Numbered from the stretch's first letter, positions 16,356 through 25,745 are shown. The stretch is DNA of 64,000 bases from JACZYA01 sp965247455 (GCA_965247455.1 CBDFHE010000006.1:59606-123605), one strand, 5' to 3'. The notes: generated by a model not told the origin, from the letters alone. Numbers and translations are program-made.

Positions 16356-18025
16356 CCGGGATTTCCGTTTTGCCTGCCCCTGATGGCACGTTTATACACC
16401 CGATCGCCGCCGATCGCACAAAAACTTCGATCGTCGCACAATCGCTCAGCTTCAAAGGCCTTCATCTGAGCCCGCGCCGACGTGCGACCGACTGGAACCC
16501 CTGCTTTTCGGGCATTTCTCAGACACCGCTCCACACGTGTGCCCCGTGTCATCGCCGGGCGGGCTTCGTTGCACTTCAGGCCGCGCGTCAGCCTGCCGGC
16601 ACGGGTAGCGCCCAGATCCTCCGCAGCATGTCGCCGAACAGCCGCCGCGTGAGATGCCCTTCCGCCAGCAGAAGCCAGTAGTACCGCGCATGCTTCACCA
16701 GCCGGCCCCCAGTTTTCACCAGTCGCTGCTGGAGACTCGTGAGCGACCAGCGCTTGACCCGCAGCGGAAGGACCAGTCTGCGCCACAAGTTGCCCAGATT
16801 GTAGGCCAGGACGCTCAGTTGCAGGCGCACCTCGTTCGCCCGGAAACGATGGCACGACAGCCGCGTCCAGTGGGTGGCCTGCTTGCCTTCCTTGATCCAT
16901 TGCTCCGCCGTACCGCGCTTGTTGTAAAACCGCACGACCGAGCGGCTCGGGAGGGCCATGTTGGTCACGATGAAGCCGACGCGAGGGAACAGCTCACCTT
17001 GGTGGTGCTCCACCTTGGCGACGATCCGTCTGGGCGTGGTCCAGCTCTTGGCCTGATAGCGGAAACTCTGGTAGCGCACCAAGGGCTTGCAGCTCGGCCG
17101 TCCCGGCGGACGAAAGAGGATGTCTTCGATTTCCAGCTCCAAGCTCTTGTTCGCCGGCATGCGAATGGCATAGTCCACGTCGCGCTGCTCGAGCGCGTCG
17201 TAGATCTCGGGCTTCGCGAACGCGGCGTCTGCGCGGAACGCTACGCGCTTGCCCTCCACCTGCTGCCGGTCAATCTCCGGTACGAGCAGGTCGTCCCAGT
17301 CGTCGGCGCTATGCACGTTGCCTGGCCGCAGCGTGGCGGCGAGGCAGTCCCCATGCTCGGTGAACAGAAACAGCGGGTGGTAGCAGACGGACTCGAAGTG
17401 CCCGTTATAGGCGCTCCCTTCCTGCGCCCCATGCACCGGGCTCTCGCTCGAATCCATGTCGAGCACGATCCGGTCGGCGCGCGTCGCCATCTCGGCCTGT
17501 GCAAGCACCTCCCGGTTCACGGCCCTCAACCCGACGAGATTCTCCTCGTGGGTCAGCAGCTCTGTCTCGAACCAATGCAGCGTCGATGTCAGCGCCGCAC
17601 CCCGGTCCCAGCGCTTTGGCGACCCGATGAGACGAAATGTTGGGTCTGCCGACACGCGCCCCGCGTCGTTGAGATCTTCGTAGCCCGCGAGGCGACTGTA
17701 GACCGACTGCCGCAGGAGATCCACCACGCTGAACTGGGTGTTCATCCCCTGTCGGGAATCGCTCAGGTGCTCGGCGATGAGTGTCTCCAGCCCCAGACGT
17801 TCATCCAACTCGCGCACCAGAATGAGGCCAGCGTCAGAAGTGACGCGCGATCCCTGGAACGCGACTTTCAAGAAGCCGTTGAACGCGAACTGGAATGGCT
17901 CGTGTTGTAATTCACCCACCGGGTGTCACCCTCCGTAGTGTGGTTCCTTACGTCGGAGCCCCAAAACTCAAGGCGCAGCGACTGGTCCTGGCGATACGGT
18001 ACCACAGCCAAATCGGAAATCCGGG
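16356..18025 (-). mobile_element. IS1380-family insertion sequence, copy 1
   Basis: 1670 bp. Terminal inverted repeats are CCCGGATTTCCG (transposase-proximal end) and CCGGGATTTCCG (distal end), one mismatch in 12. It is flanked by a 5-bp direct repeat TTAAG (16351-16355 and 18026-18030). One transposase gene fills most of it; about 230 bases between the transposase stop and the distal end are non-coding with short GATCG-containing palindromes. It interrupts a small exported-protein gene and lies only 164 bp from copy 2 in the same orientation. Confidence 0.95.
16588..17919 (-). CDS. IS1380-family DDE transposase (copy 1)
   Basis: 443 residues, full length and apparently intact. Family features: FNGFLKVAFQGSRVTSDAGLILVRELDERLGL at the N-terminus; DDE candidates Asp154/156 in VLDMDSSES, Asp231 in FRADAAFAKPE, and Glu339/344 in the YNKRGTAEQWIKEGK signature; and a basic C-terminus with SCHRFRANEVRLQLSVLAYNLGNLWRRL. 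It catalyses cut-and-paste or related transposition of the element. The amino-acid sequence is identical in all four copies in this window. ATG at 17919 follows a GTGACACC leader; no strong ribosome-binding site is visible. Confidence 0.96.
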   Translation of the reverse strand: MGELQHEPFQFAFNGFLKVAFQGSRVTSDAGLILVRELDERLGLETLIAEHLSDSRQGMNTQFSVVDLLRQSVYSRLAGYEDLNDAGRVSADPTFRLIGSPKRWDRGAALTSTLHWFETELLTHEENLVGLRAVNREVLAQAEMATRADRIVLDMDSSESPVHGAQEGSAYNGHFESVCYHPLFLFTEHGDCLAATLRPGNVHSADDWDDLLVPEIDRQQVEGKRVAFRADAAFAKPEIYDALEQRDVDYAIRMPANKSLELEIEDILFRPPGRPSCKPLVRYQSFRYQAKSWTTPRRIVAKVEHHQGELFPRVGFIVTNMALPSRSVVRFYNKRGTAEQWIKEGKQATHWTRLSCHRFRANEVRLQLSVLAYNLGNLWRRLVLPLRVKRWSLTSLQQRLVKTGGRLVKHARYYWLLLAEGHLTRRLFGDMLRRIWALPVPAG

Positions 18026-18059
18026 TTAAGACCATACCAAACAGAGGTTTCTTCATGGT

Positions 18060-18189
18060 TCACTCCTGGTGGCCGTACCACCAAGCCACACGACCGACGA
18101 TGCGATCGTCGCGTCCGAGCGGCTGCTGGCGGTAGGCTTTATTTTCAGCTGTGAGGACCCACTGGTTGCCGATCCGGTCGAGATACTTG
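18060..18189 (-). pseudogene. S24-like peptidase, C-terminal fragment cut by IS copy 2
   Basis: The coding strand leaving IS copy 2 reads KYLDRIGNQWVLTAENKAYRQQPLGRDDRIVGRVAWWYGHQE (split here for description: KYLDRIGNQWVL, TAENKAYRQQPL, GRDDRIVGRVAWWY), then TGA. This is the last ~42 residues of an S24/LexA-type self-cleaving regulator such as phage repressors. The N-terminal HTH and catalytic Ser/Lys part should lie on the far side of copy 2 but is absent there; the IS abuts the dapA-like gene instead. Its GGAG-TGA end provides the ribosome-binding site for MKKPLFG at 18056. Confidence 0.7.
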
Positions 18190-19859
18190 CCGGGATTTCC
18201 GTTTTGCCTGCCCCTGATGGCACGTTTATACACCCGATCGCCGCCGATCGCACAAAAACTTCGATCGTCGCACAATCGCTCAGCTTCAAAGGCCTTCATC
18301 TGAGCCCGCGCCGACGTGCGACCGACTGGAACCCCTGCTTTTCGGGCATTTCTCAGACACCGCTCCACACGTGTGCCCCGTGTCATCGCCGGGCGGGCTT
18401 CGTTGCACTTCAGGCCGCGCGTCAGCCTGCCGGCACGGGTAGCGCCCAGATCCTCCGCAGCATGTCGCCGAACAGCCGCCGCGTGAGATGCCCTTCCGCC
18501 AGCAGAAGCCAGTAGTACCGCGCATGCTTCACCAGCCGGCCCCCAGTTTTCACCAGTCGCTGCTGGAGACTCGTGAGCGACCAGCGCTTGACCCGCAGCG
18601 GAAGGACCAGTCTGCGCCACAAGTTGCCCAGATTGTAGGCCAGGACGCTCAGTTGCAGGCGCACCTCGTTCGCCCGGAAACGATGGCACGACAGCCGCGT
18701 CCAGTGGGTGGCCTGCTTGCCTTCCTTGATCCATTGCTCCGCCGTACCGCGCTTGTTGTAAAACCGCACGACCGAGCGGCTCGGGAGGGCCATGTTGGTC
18801 ACGATGAAGCCGACGCGAGGGAACAGCTCACCTTGGTGGTGCTCCACCTTGGCGACGATCCGTCTGGGCGTGGTCCAGCTCTTGGCCTGATAGCGGAAAC
18901 TCTGGTAGCGCACCAAGGGCTTGCAGCTCGGCCGTCCCGGCGGACGAAAGAGGATGTCTTCGATTTCCAGCTCCAAGCTCTTGTTCGCCGGCATGCGAAT
19001 GGCATAGTCCACGTCGCGCTGCTCGAGCGCGTCGTAGATCTCGGGCTTCGCGAACGCGGCGTCTGCGCGGAACGCTACGCGCTTGCCCTCCACCTGCTGC
19101 CGGTCAATCTCCGGTACGAGCAGGTCGTCCCAGTCGTCGGCGCTATGCACGTTGCCTGGCCGCAGCGTGGCGGCGAGGCAGTCCCCATGCTCGGTGAACA
19201 GAAACAGCGGGTGGTAGCAGACGGACTCGAAGTGCCCGTTATAGGCGCTCCCTTCCTGCGCCCCATGCACCGGGCTCTCGCTCGAATCCATGTCGAGCAC
19301 GATCCGGTCGGCGCGCGTCGCCATCTCGGCCTGTGCAAGCACCTCCCGGTTCACGGCCCTCAACCCGACGAGATTCTCCTCGTGGGTCAGCAGCTCTGTC
19401 TCGAACCAATGCAGCGTCGATGTCAGCGCCGCACCCCGGTCCCAGCGCTTTGGCGACCCGATGAGACGAAATGTTGGGTCTGCCGACACGCGCCCCGCGT
19501 CGTTGAGATCTTCGTAGCCCGCGAGGCGACTGTAGACCGACTGCCGCAGGAGATCCACCACGCTGAACTGGGTGTTCATCCCCTGTCGGGAATCGCTCAG
19601 GTGCTCGGCGATGAGTGTCTCCAGCCCCAGACGTTCATCCAACTCGCGCACCAGAATGAGGCCAGCGTCAGAAGTGACGCGCGATCCCTGGAACGCGACT
19701 TTCAAGAAGCCGTTGAACGCGAACTGGAATGGCTCGTGTTGTAATTCACCCACCGGGTGTCACCCTCCGTAGTGTGGTTCCTTACGTCGGAGCCCCAAAA
19801 CTCAAGGCGCAGCGACTGGTCCTGGCGATACGGTACCACAGCCAAATCGGAAATCCGGG
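18190..19859 (-). mobile_element. IS1380-family insertion sequence, copy 2 (no matching target duplication)
   Basis: 1670 bp with the same ends as copy 1. The left flank is ACTTG (18185-18189) and the right flank is TTAAG (19860-19864), so there is no direct repeat. The right flank matches that of copy 1 for seven bases (TTAAGAC). Combined with the loss of the S24 gene's 5' part, this points to a hybrid element left after recombination between two IS copies. Confidence 0.95.
18422..19753 (-). CDS. IS1380-family DDE transposase (copy 2)
   Basis: 443 residues, same protein as at 16588-17919, intact. It ends 117 bp before the dapA-like gene stop at 19871, so readthrough from the leftward carB-dapA operon would enter this element in sense orientation. 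Confidence 0.95.
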   Translation of the reverse strand: MGELQHEPFQFAFNGFLKVAFQGSRVTSDAGLILVRELDERLGLETLIAEHLSDSRQGMNTQFSVVDLLRQSVYSRLAGYEDLNDAGRVSADPTFRLIGSPKRWDRGAALTSTLHWFETELLTHEENLVGLRAVNREVLAQAEMATRADRIVLDMDSSESPVHGAQEGSAYNGHFESVCYHPLFLFTEHGDCLAATLRPGNVHSADDWDDLLVPEIDRQQVEGKRVAFRADAAFAKPEIYDALEQRDVDYAIRMPANKSLELEIEDILFRPPGRPSCKPLVRYQSFRYQAKSWTTPRRIVAKVEHHQGELFPRVGFIVTNMALPSRSVVRFYNKRGTAEQWIKEGKQATHWTRLSCHRFRANEVRLQLSVLAYNLGNLWRRLVLPLRVKRWSLTSLQQRLVKTGGRLVKHARYYWLLLAEGHLTRRLFGDMLRRIWALPVPAG

Positions 19860-19870
19860 TTAAGACAACT

Positions 19871-20773
19871 TTATTCAGATGAAGTAGCTGCGCCGACGAT
19901 GCGGGTGATTTCCGCGCGCGCTTCCTGGTCGAGGGGAAGCAACGGCGGCCGGGGCGGGCCTCCGGCGTAGCCGCGCTGGTCCATGGCGTACTTCAGCCCG
20001 GCAATGCCAAAGCGAGAGGTCAGAGCCACGGTCGGCACGTGCAGGCGGCGCTGAAGCTCCCGCGCGCGCTCGTGTTCGCCACTGCAGGCGGCTTGGTAGA
20101 GCTCCACGCACAGCTCCGGTAAGGCGCAGGCCACCGCCAACACTGCTCCGCAAGCGCCCAGCGCCAGCGAAGGGTAGAGCGTGGTGGCCGAGCCCACCAG
20201 CACCCGGAACTCCGGCGCAACGCGCCCGATGATGTCCGCCACCAGTTGCACGTTACCGGAGCTTTCCTTAAGGCCGATGATATTGGGATGCTGCGCCAAG
20301 CGCGCCACCAGCGCAGCGCTGACCGGCAGGCCGGTGAACTGCGGCACAGAATAAATCAGCACCGGAATGGGGCTGGCGTCGGCAACCAGCAGGAAGTGGC
20401 GTTCGAGCGCCGCGTCGCTCATCTGCAACTTGAAGTAGGCGGGCGTGCGCACCAGGGCCCCGTGGTAGCCCAGCTCGGCGGCGCGGCGCGTGAGCACGAT
20501 GGTTTCCGCCGTGGCTTCGCAGCCGGTGCCGGCAATCAGAATTTTCTCCGCTTCGGCCTCGCGGCGAACCGTCTCCCAAATCCTGATCTTCTCTTCCTCG
20601 CGCAGATAGACCGACTCGCCGGTGGAACCCACCACCACATAGCCGGCCAGGCCGGTGCGATTGTACTTCTCCACATTGGAGGACAGAGCCGCCAAGTCCA
20701 CGCTCATGTCGGCAGCGAAAGGAGTGGTCAGCGGCGGAAAGATTCCGGTGAGGGCAAATTTGGGTTTCGTCAT
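19871..20773 (-). CDS. Dihydrodipicolinate synthase / HOGA-type class I aldolase
   Basis: 300 residues, a DapA-family TIM barrel that forms a Schiff base with a 2-oxo acid. Motifs: FPPLTTPF, VVGSTGESVYLREEEK (substrate carboxylate binding), Tyr in LIYSVPQFTG, catalytic Lys in IIGLKESSGN. GGPPRPPLLPLD near the C-terminus resembles the 4-hydroxy-2-oxoglutarate aldolase branch as much as DapA, so the substrate is not assigned. Its ATG overlaps the carB stop (ATGA at 20770-20773), an unusual partner for carbamoyl phosphate synthase. IS copy 2 lies 11 bases beyond the stop. Confidence 0.88.
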   Translation of the reverse strand: MTKPKFALTGIFPPLTTPFAADMSVDLAALSSNVEKYNRTGLAGYVVVGSTGESVYLREEEKIRIWETVRREAEAEKILIAGTGCEATAETIVLTRRAAELGYHGALVRTPAYFKLQMSDAALERHFLLVADASPIPVLIYSVPQFTGLPVSAALVARLAQHPNIIGLKESSGNVQLVADIIGRVAPEFRVLVGSATTLYPSLALGACGAVLAVACALPELCVELYQAACSGEHERARELQRRLHVPTVALTSRFGIAGLKYAMDQRGYAGGPPRPPLLPLDQEARAEITRIVGAATSSE

Positions 20774-23700
20774 GGAGATCCCTTTCGGCTCGGAGTGACT
20801 TCCTTCGGTACCCCCCGCGCACCGGCAGCCTCTCCAACTGCCGGCAACCCTAGCTCCGGAAGTTGAAAGCGCTGGTGCAAATCCTGCAAGCTGCGGATTT
20901 CGACTTTGTGTTTCTGCAACGCCTCGATGCCGGACACCGCAGCGGTCGCAGCCTCCAGAGTGGTAAGGCAGGTCACCTGATGGCGAATGGCCGCGCGACG
21001 AATGGCGCGCTCGTCGTAGAAGGACTTGCGGCCCAGGGGGGTATTGATTACCAGTTGGATCATGCCGGATTTGATCAAGTCCACCACGTTGGGTCGGCCC
21101 TCGTTGACCTTGAAGACCCGCGCCACGTTGAGACCCTCGGCCGCCAAAAACTCTGCTGTGCTTCGCGTCGCTACCAGCGAAAAGCCCTGCGCGGCAAGCT
21201 GGCGCGCGAGAGGAAGCAGGGCGGCCTTGTCGCGGTTGTTGACGCTCAGGAACGTCGTGCCGGAGATGGGCAACCGCTGGCCGGCGGCCAACTGTGCTTT
21301 GGCGAACGCCAAGCCGAAGCTCGATCCAATGCCCATGACTTCGCCGGTGGATTTCATTTCCGGTCCCAGGATGGTGTCCACACCGCGAAAGCGCTGGAAG
21401 GGGAAAACCGGCGACTTGACGGCGTAGAAGCCGTTCTGCCGCGGCTTGCTCGGCAGGTGGAAGTCGCGCAGCTTGGCGCCGGTCACCAGCAAAGCCGCCA
21501 GCTTGGCCAGCGGCACGCCCGTCGCCTTACTGACGTAGGGCACAGTGCGCGAAGCGCGCGGATTGACTTCCAGCACGTACACCGTGCTGCTGGGCCCACC
21601 CTCGGGCCGCGAAGGCACGGCGTACTGCACGTTCATAGGGCCGACCACTTGCAAGGCGCGCGCCAAGCGCGCGGTGTAGTCGCGAATGACTTCGAGATGC
21701 TCTTCCTTGAGCTGAAAAGCGGGTAGCACGCAGGAGGAGTCGCCCGAATGGATGCCCGCCTCTTCAATGTGCTCCATGATGCCGCCGACGTACACATCCT
21801 CCCCGTCGGCGAGCGCGTCCACGTCCAGCTCGAAACTGTCTTCCAGGAACTGGTCAATCAAGATGGGAAACGCCTGCAGGAATTCGCCCGCTTCGGCCGC
21901 ATAGGTCTCCACCGTGGCGCGGTCGTAGGCGATCACCATCGCGCGCCCGCCCAGGACGTAGGACGGGCGGACGACAACCGGGTAGCCGATCGTCTCGGCG
22001 GCGGCCACGGCCTCCTCCACGCTCATGGCGGTGGCATGGCGCGGCTGCGGAATCCCCAGCTCACGCAGCAGGTGGCTGAAGCGCTGCCGGTCTTCGGCCA
22101 GGTCAATGGACTCGGGGGAGGTGCCGATGATGTTCACCCCGGCGCGCTTGAGCGCCGCCGCCAGGTTCAGCGGCGTCTGCCCGCCGAACTGCACAATGGC
22201 GCCGGCGGGCCGCTCGCGGGCGACGATGTTCATCACCTCCTCGAACGTCAGCGGCTCGAAGTAGAGCCGGTCGGAGGTATCGTAGTCGGTGGAGACCGTC
22301 TCCGGGTTGCAGTTCACCATCAGCGTCTCGTACCCGGCCTGCTTGAGCGCGAAGGCGGCGTGGCAGCAACAGTAGTCGAATTCAATTCCCTGCCCGATGC
22401 GGTTGGGCCCGCTACCCAGGATCAGAATCTTGTGACGGTCGGTAGGCTCGCACTCGTCCTCCTCTTCGTAGGTGGAGTAGAGGTAGGGCGTGTAGGATTC
22501 GAACTCCCCCGCGCAGGTGTCCACCCGTTTGAAAACAGCTTCCAGGCCCTGCTCCAGGCGGCGCGCGCGCACCTCGTCCGGCGTGGCCTGCCAGAGCCCG
22601 GCCAGGTGCTCGTCGGAAAGGCCGGTGCGCTTGGCTTCGCGGAGCAGCTCGCGCGACACGCCAGCCAATTGAGTGCCGCCCAGTGTTTTCTCCAGCGTTA
22701 CGATCTCTTCCAACTGGCGCAGGAACCAGGGATCAATCCAGGTCAGCCGATGGATTTCCTCCCCGCTTTTTCCCTGGCGCAGCGCCGCGAACAGAACGTC
22801 CAATCGCTGCGGCGTGGGTGTGGACAGCAGTTCATGGATTTGATCCTCCGGCAGGCGCGGGAAGGTGAAGCGCTTGCCGGTTTCGAGCGAGCGCATGCCT
22901 TTGAGCAGCGCCTCCTTGAAAGTACGCCCGATGGCCATCACTTCGCCCACCGAGCGCATCTCCGTGCCCAGCGTCGGGTCGGCGCCGGGAAATTTCTCGA
23001 ACTGCCATTTGGGAATCTTGGCCACCACGTAGTCAATCGTGGGCTCGAAACAGGAGGGCGTCTTCTGGGTAATGTCGTTGGGAATTTCGTCCAGGCGCAA
23101 CCCCACCGCCAGCTTGGCAGCAATCTTGGCGATGGGAAAGCCGGTGGCCTTCGAGGCCAGCGCCGAGCTGCGCGAGACGCGCGGGTTCATTTCGATCACC
23201 AGCATCCGCCCGGTCTCGGGGTGGAGCGCGAATTGGATGTTGGAGCCGCCAGTGTCCACGCCCACGGCGCGGATGATTTTGAGCGCCGCGTCGCGCATGC
23301 GCTGGTATTCCTTGTCGGTCAGGGTTTGCGCCGGGGCGACGGTGATGGAGTCGCCGGTGTGGATGCCCATCGGATCGAAGTTCTCAATCGAGCAGATGAC
23401 CACCACGTTGTCGGCCAGGTCGCGCATCACCTCCAGCTCAAACTCCTTCCAGCCCAACACCGACTCTTCGATCAGCACTTCGTGCACCGGGCTGAGGTCG
23501 AGCCCGCGGCCGACAATGTCGTCAAACTCTTCGGGGTTAAAGGCCAGGCCGCCGCCGGTGCCGCCGAGTGTGAACGACGGGCGCACCACCACCGGGTAAC
23601 CGGCCTTCTCGGCGAATGCCCGCGCTTTCCCCAGCGTGTTCACCAGCGAGCTGTGCGGCGACTCGAGGCCGCAGTTCGAGACCGCCTCTTTGAACCAGAG

Positions 23701-24087
23701 CCGGTCTTCGGCGATCTTGATGGCGCGCAGCGAGGCGCCGATTAGCTCGACGCCGTGCTTTTCGAGCGCGCCCGACTCGGCCAGCTCGACCGTCAGGTTG
23801 AGCGCAGTCTGGCCGCCCACGGTGGACAGCAACGCGTCGGGACGTTCGGCGGCGATGATGGCTTCCACGTACTCGGCGGTGAGCGGCTCGACGTAGGTGC
23901 GGTCGGCGATTTCCGGATCGGTCATGATGGTGGCGGGGTTAGAGTTGACCAGCACAACTTGGTAGCCCTCGCTCTTGAGCGCCTTGCAGGCCTGCGTGCC
24001 GGAGTAGTCGAACTCGCACGCCTGCCCGATCACAATCGGCCCCGAGCCGATGATCAGAATCTTTTTGATGTCCGTCCGCTTCGGCAT
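20770..24087 (-). CDS. carB: Carbamoyl phosphate synthase large subunit
   Basis: Makes carbamoyl phosphate from bicarbonate, ammonia and two ATP for pyrimidine and arginine synthesis. 1105 residues, slightly over the usual 1070-1080. Two ATP-grasp halves: the first with ILIIGSGPIVIGQACEFDYSG and RPSFTLGGTGGG, the second with ILGSGPNRIGQGIEFDYCC and RPSYVLGGRAMVIAY. The oligomerisation region lies between them and the C-terminal MGS-like allosteric domain (ATRSTAEFLAAEGLNVARVFK, VVDLIKSGMIQLVINTP) follows. The last ~45 residues are a basic extension beyond the MGS fold. It is separated from carA by a 530-bp repeat-rich spacer and overlaps the dapA-like gene. Confidence 0.97.
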   Translation of the reverse strand: MPKRTDIKKILIIGSGPIVIGQACEFDYSGTQACKALKSEGYQVVLVNSNPATIMTDPEIADRTYVEPLTAEYVEAIIAAERPDALLSTVGGQTALNLTVELAESGALEKHGVELIGASLRAIKIAEDRLWFKEAVSNCGLESPHSSLVNTLGKARAFAEKAGYPVVVRPSFTLGGTGGGLAFNPEEFDDIVGRGLDLSPVHEVLIEESVLGWKEFELEVMRDLADNVVVICSIENFDPMGIHTGDSITVAPAQTLTDKEYQRMRDAALKIIRAVGVDTGGSNIQFALHPETGRMLVIEMNPRVSRSSALASKATGFPIAKIAAKLAVGLRLDEIPNDITQKTPSCFEPTIDYVVAKIPKWQFEKFPGADPTLGTEMRSVGEVMAIGRTFKEALLKGMRSLETGKRFTFPRLPEDQIHELLSTPTPQRLDVLFAALRQGKSGEEIHRLTWIDPWFLRQLEEIVTLEKTLGGTQLAGVSRELLREAKRTGLSDEHLAGLWQATPDEVRARRLEQGLEAVFKRVDTCAGEFESYTPYLYSTYEEEDECEPTDRHKILILGSGPNRIGQGIEFDYCCCHAAFALKQAGYETLMVNCNPETVSTDYDTSDRLYFEPLTFEEVMNIVARERPAGAIVQFGGQTPLNLAAALKRAGVNIIGTSPESIDLAEDRQRFSHLLRELGIPQPRHATAMSVEEAVAAAETIGYPVVVRPSYVLGGRAMVIAYDRATVETYAAEAGEFLQAFPILIDQFLEDSFELDVDALADGEDVYVGGIMEHIEEAGIHSGDSSCVLPAFQLKEEHLEVIRDYTARLARALQVVGPMNVQYAVPSRPEGGPSSTVYVLEVNPRASRTVPYVSKATGVPLAKLAALLVTGAKLRDFHLPSKPRQNGFYAVKSPVFPFQRFRGVDTILGPEMKSTGEVMGIGSSFGLAFAKAQLAAGQRLPISGTTFLSVNNRDKAALLPLARQLAAQGFSLVATRSTAEFLAAEGLNVARVFKVNEGRPNVVDLIKSGMIQLVINTPLGRKSFYDERAIRRAAIRHQVTCLTTLEAATAAVSGIEALQKHKVEIRSLQDLHQRFQLPELGLPAVGEAAGARGVPKEVTPSRKGSP

Positions 24088-24617
24088 TCAGTGCCTCAAA
24101 CCCGACTTAACCCTAAATTTCTCATCCCAAGCGCGCCTCACTGTCATCCCGAGCGTCAGCCTGCCTGCGGTAGGCCGGTGAGGGACCTGCTTGTCCCTCG
24201 CCCCTGCCAACACTTGCTCTTGTCACCCCGATCCCTCCCCTCTGTCACCCCGAGCGTCAGCGAGGGATCTGCTTGCTCTTCGCACCTACCGACCCATACC
24301 AATCCGCCGCCAAATCATCCCAAGCCGGGTTGGCACTTTTGATCAGCGCTACTCTCTTTTCTCGCCGCCAGGCTTGAAAGCATGCTCGGACGCTTTCCGC
24401 GCGCCACTCTTTATCCCGCCTCGGACACGACTTCAACCTCTGGTCCGTTTTTCGTCAAGGCACGACTGAGCATCGCTTCTATCGTCAGGGCACGACTTTA
24501 GTCGTGCCGAAAAACCGCCTCTCTCTCATGGGGCTTTAGCCCCTGAGGCGTCTCCGAAACCGCGCTCCGAAGAAATCCTCAATCTATGTCCGTCCGCTTC
24601 GGCATCGCTGTGCTCGG
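24088..24617. repeat. Repeat-rich spacer between carA and carB
   Basis: No coding frame supported. It contains two diverged direct copies of a unit of the form TGTCAYCCCGAGCGTCAG...GAGGGAYCTGCTTG (about 24142-24195 and 24241-24283). A perfect 20-base palindrome GGCACGACTTTAGTCGTGCC lies at 24489-24508 and GGGGCTTTAGCCCC at 24530-24543. The first palindrome recurs as GGCACGACTAAAGTCGTGCC at 59046-59065. Bases 24590-24606 repeat part of the carB start (GTCCGTCCGCTTCGGCAT), suggesting a local duplication. Confidence 0.75.
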
Positions 24618-25745
24618 TTATCTTCCTACTTTTTCATTCCTCATCACATCCACAAACTGCTCGAAGAGGTAGTGGGAGTCGTGGGGGCCGGGGGAGGCCT
24701 CGGGGTGATACTGCACGCCGAACAAAGGCAGTGAGCGGTGGCGCAGACCCTCCAGCGTCTGATCGTTGAGGTTGACGTGGGTCAACTCGACTTCCTTGGC
24801 GTTGAGCGAGTCGGGGTCCACACAGAAGCCGTGGTTCTGCGCGGTGATCTCCACCTTGCCGGTGAGCAAATTCTTCACCGGATGGTTGCCCCCGTGGTGG
24901 CCGAACTTGAGCTTGAAAGTCTTGCCGCCGAGCGCCAGGCTCATGATCTGGTGCCCGAGGCAGATACCGAAAACCGGCACGCGCCCGGCCAGCTTGCGCA
25001 CGGCCTCGATGGCATAGGTGCAAGGCTCCGGGTCGCCGGGCCCGTTGGAGAGAAACACGCCGTCGGGCTTGAGCGCCAGCGCGTCTTCCGCCGACATTCC
25101 CCCCGGCACCACGGTCACGCGGCAGCCCACATCCACCAAACGGCGCAGGATGTTCTGCTTGATGCCGAAGTCGTAGGCAACCACGTGATGCGTCCCGCGC
25201 TTCGCGGCACTCGTGAGCCGTGACAGCTCGGAGCTGGGCTCACTCCACTCATAGGACTTGGCCGTCGTCACGGTGCGGGCCAGATCGAGCCCGACCATCT
25301 CCGGCAGCGCGCGCGCCCGCGCCACCAGCGCTTCGCCGTCGAGAGACCCCGTGGACAGCACGGCGCGCATGGCTCCCTGTCGGCGGAGGTGCAGCACCAG
25401 CGCGCGGGTATCAATGTGACTGATGATGGGCACGCCGTGCGCAGCCAGGAAAGCCTCGGTGGTCTGCTGGCTGCGCCAGTTGGAGGCGACCTCTGAGAAG
25501 TCGCGGACGATCAGGCCCTCGATGTAAGGGCGCGCCGCTTCGTTGTCGAGCGGGTTGGCGCCGACGTTGCCGATGTGAGGGTAGGTGAGGCAGACGAACT
25601 GGCCAGCGTAGGAAGGGTCGGTAAAGATTTCCTGGTAGCCGGTGATGGAGGTGTTAAAAACAACTTCCCCGCCCCGTTCCGCACGGGCGCCGTAGCCCTT
25701 GCCCCTAAAGAGCCGTCCATCTTCGAGTGCGAGGATTGCCTCCAT
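24618..25745 (-). CDS. carA: Carbamoyl phosphate synthase small subunit
   Basis: Glutaminase subunit delivering ammonia to CarB. 375 residues. The N-terminal CPSase domain (ALEDGRLFRGKGYGA, VFNTSITGYQEIFTDPSYAGQ) is followed by a class I amidotransferase domain from about residue 190: nucleophilic Cys in FGICLGHQIMSLALGG, His/Glu in FGVQYHPEASPGP, and AYDFGIKQNILR at its start. It lies upstream of carB in transcription but 530 bp away, unlike the close spacing usual for carAB. Confidence 0.97.
   Translation of the reverse strand: MEAILALEDGRLFRGKGYGARAERGGEVVFNTSITGYQEIFTDPSYAGQFVCLTYPHIGNVGANPLDNEAARPYIEGLIVRDFSEVASNWRSQQTTEAFLAAHGVPIISHIDTRALVLHLRRQGAMRAVLSTGSLDGEALVARARALPEMVGLDLARTVTTAKSYEWSEPSSELSRLTSAAKRGTHHVVAYDFGIKQNILRRLVDVGCRVTVVPGGMSAEDALALKPDGVFLSNGPGDPEPCTYAIEAVRKLAGRVPVFGICLGHQIMSLALGGKTFKLKFGHHGGNHPVKNLLTGKVEITAQNHGFCVDPDSLNAKEVELTHVNLNDQTLEGLRHRSLPLFGVQYHPEASPGPHDSHYLFEQFVDVMRNEKVGR

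Noticed and set aside
16654..17910. A 418-residue open frame antisense to the IS1380 transposase, present in all four copies
   Set aside because: It mirrors the transposase in GC-rich DNA and has no recognisable motifs; its conservation simply follows the IS copies.
16356..19859. Composite transposon formed by IS copies 1 and 2
   Set aside because: Only 164 bp of gene remnants lie between them and the outer flanks do not give a clean shared duplication story beyond TTAAG; recombination explains the flanks better.
21748..23745. Open frame of 665 codons antisense to carB
   Set aside because: His/Arg/Gly-rich composition typical of a GC-rich shadow frame; carB on the other strand is complete.
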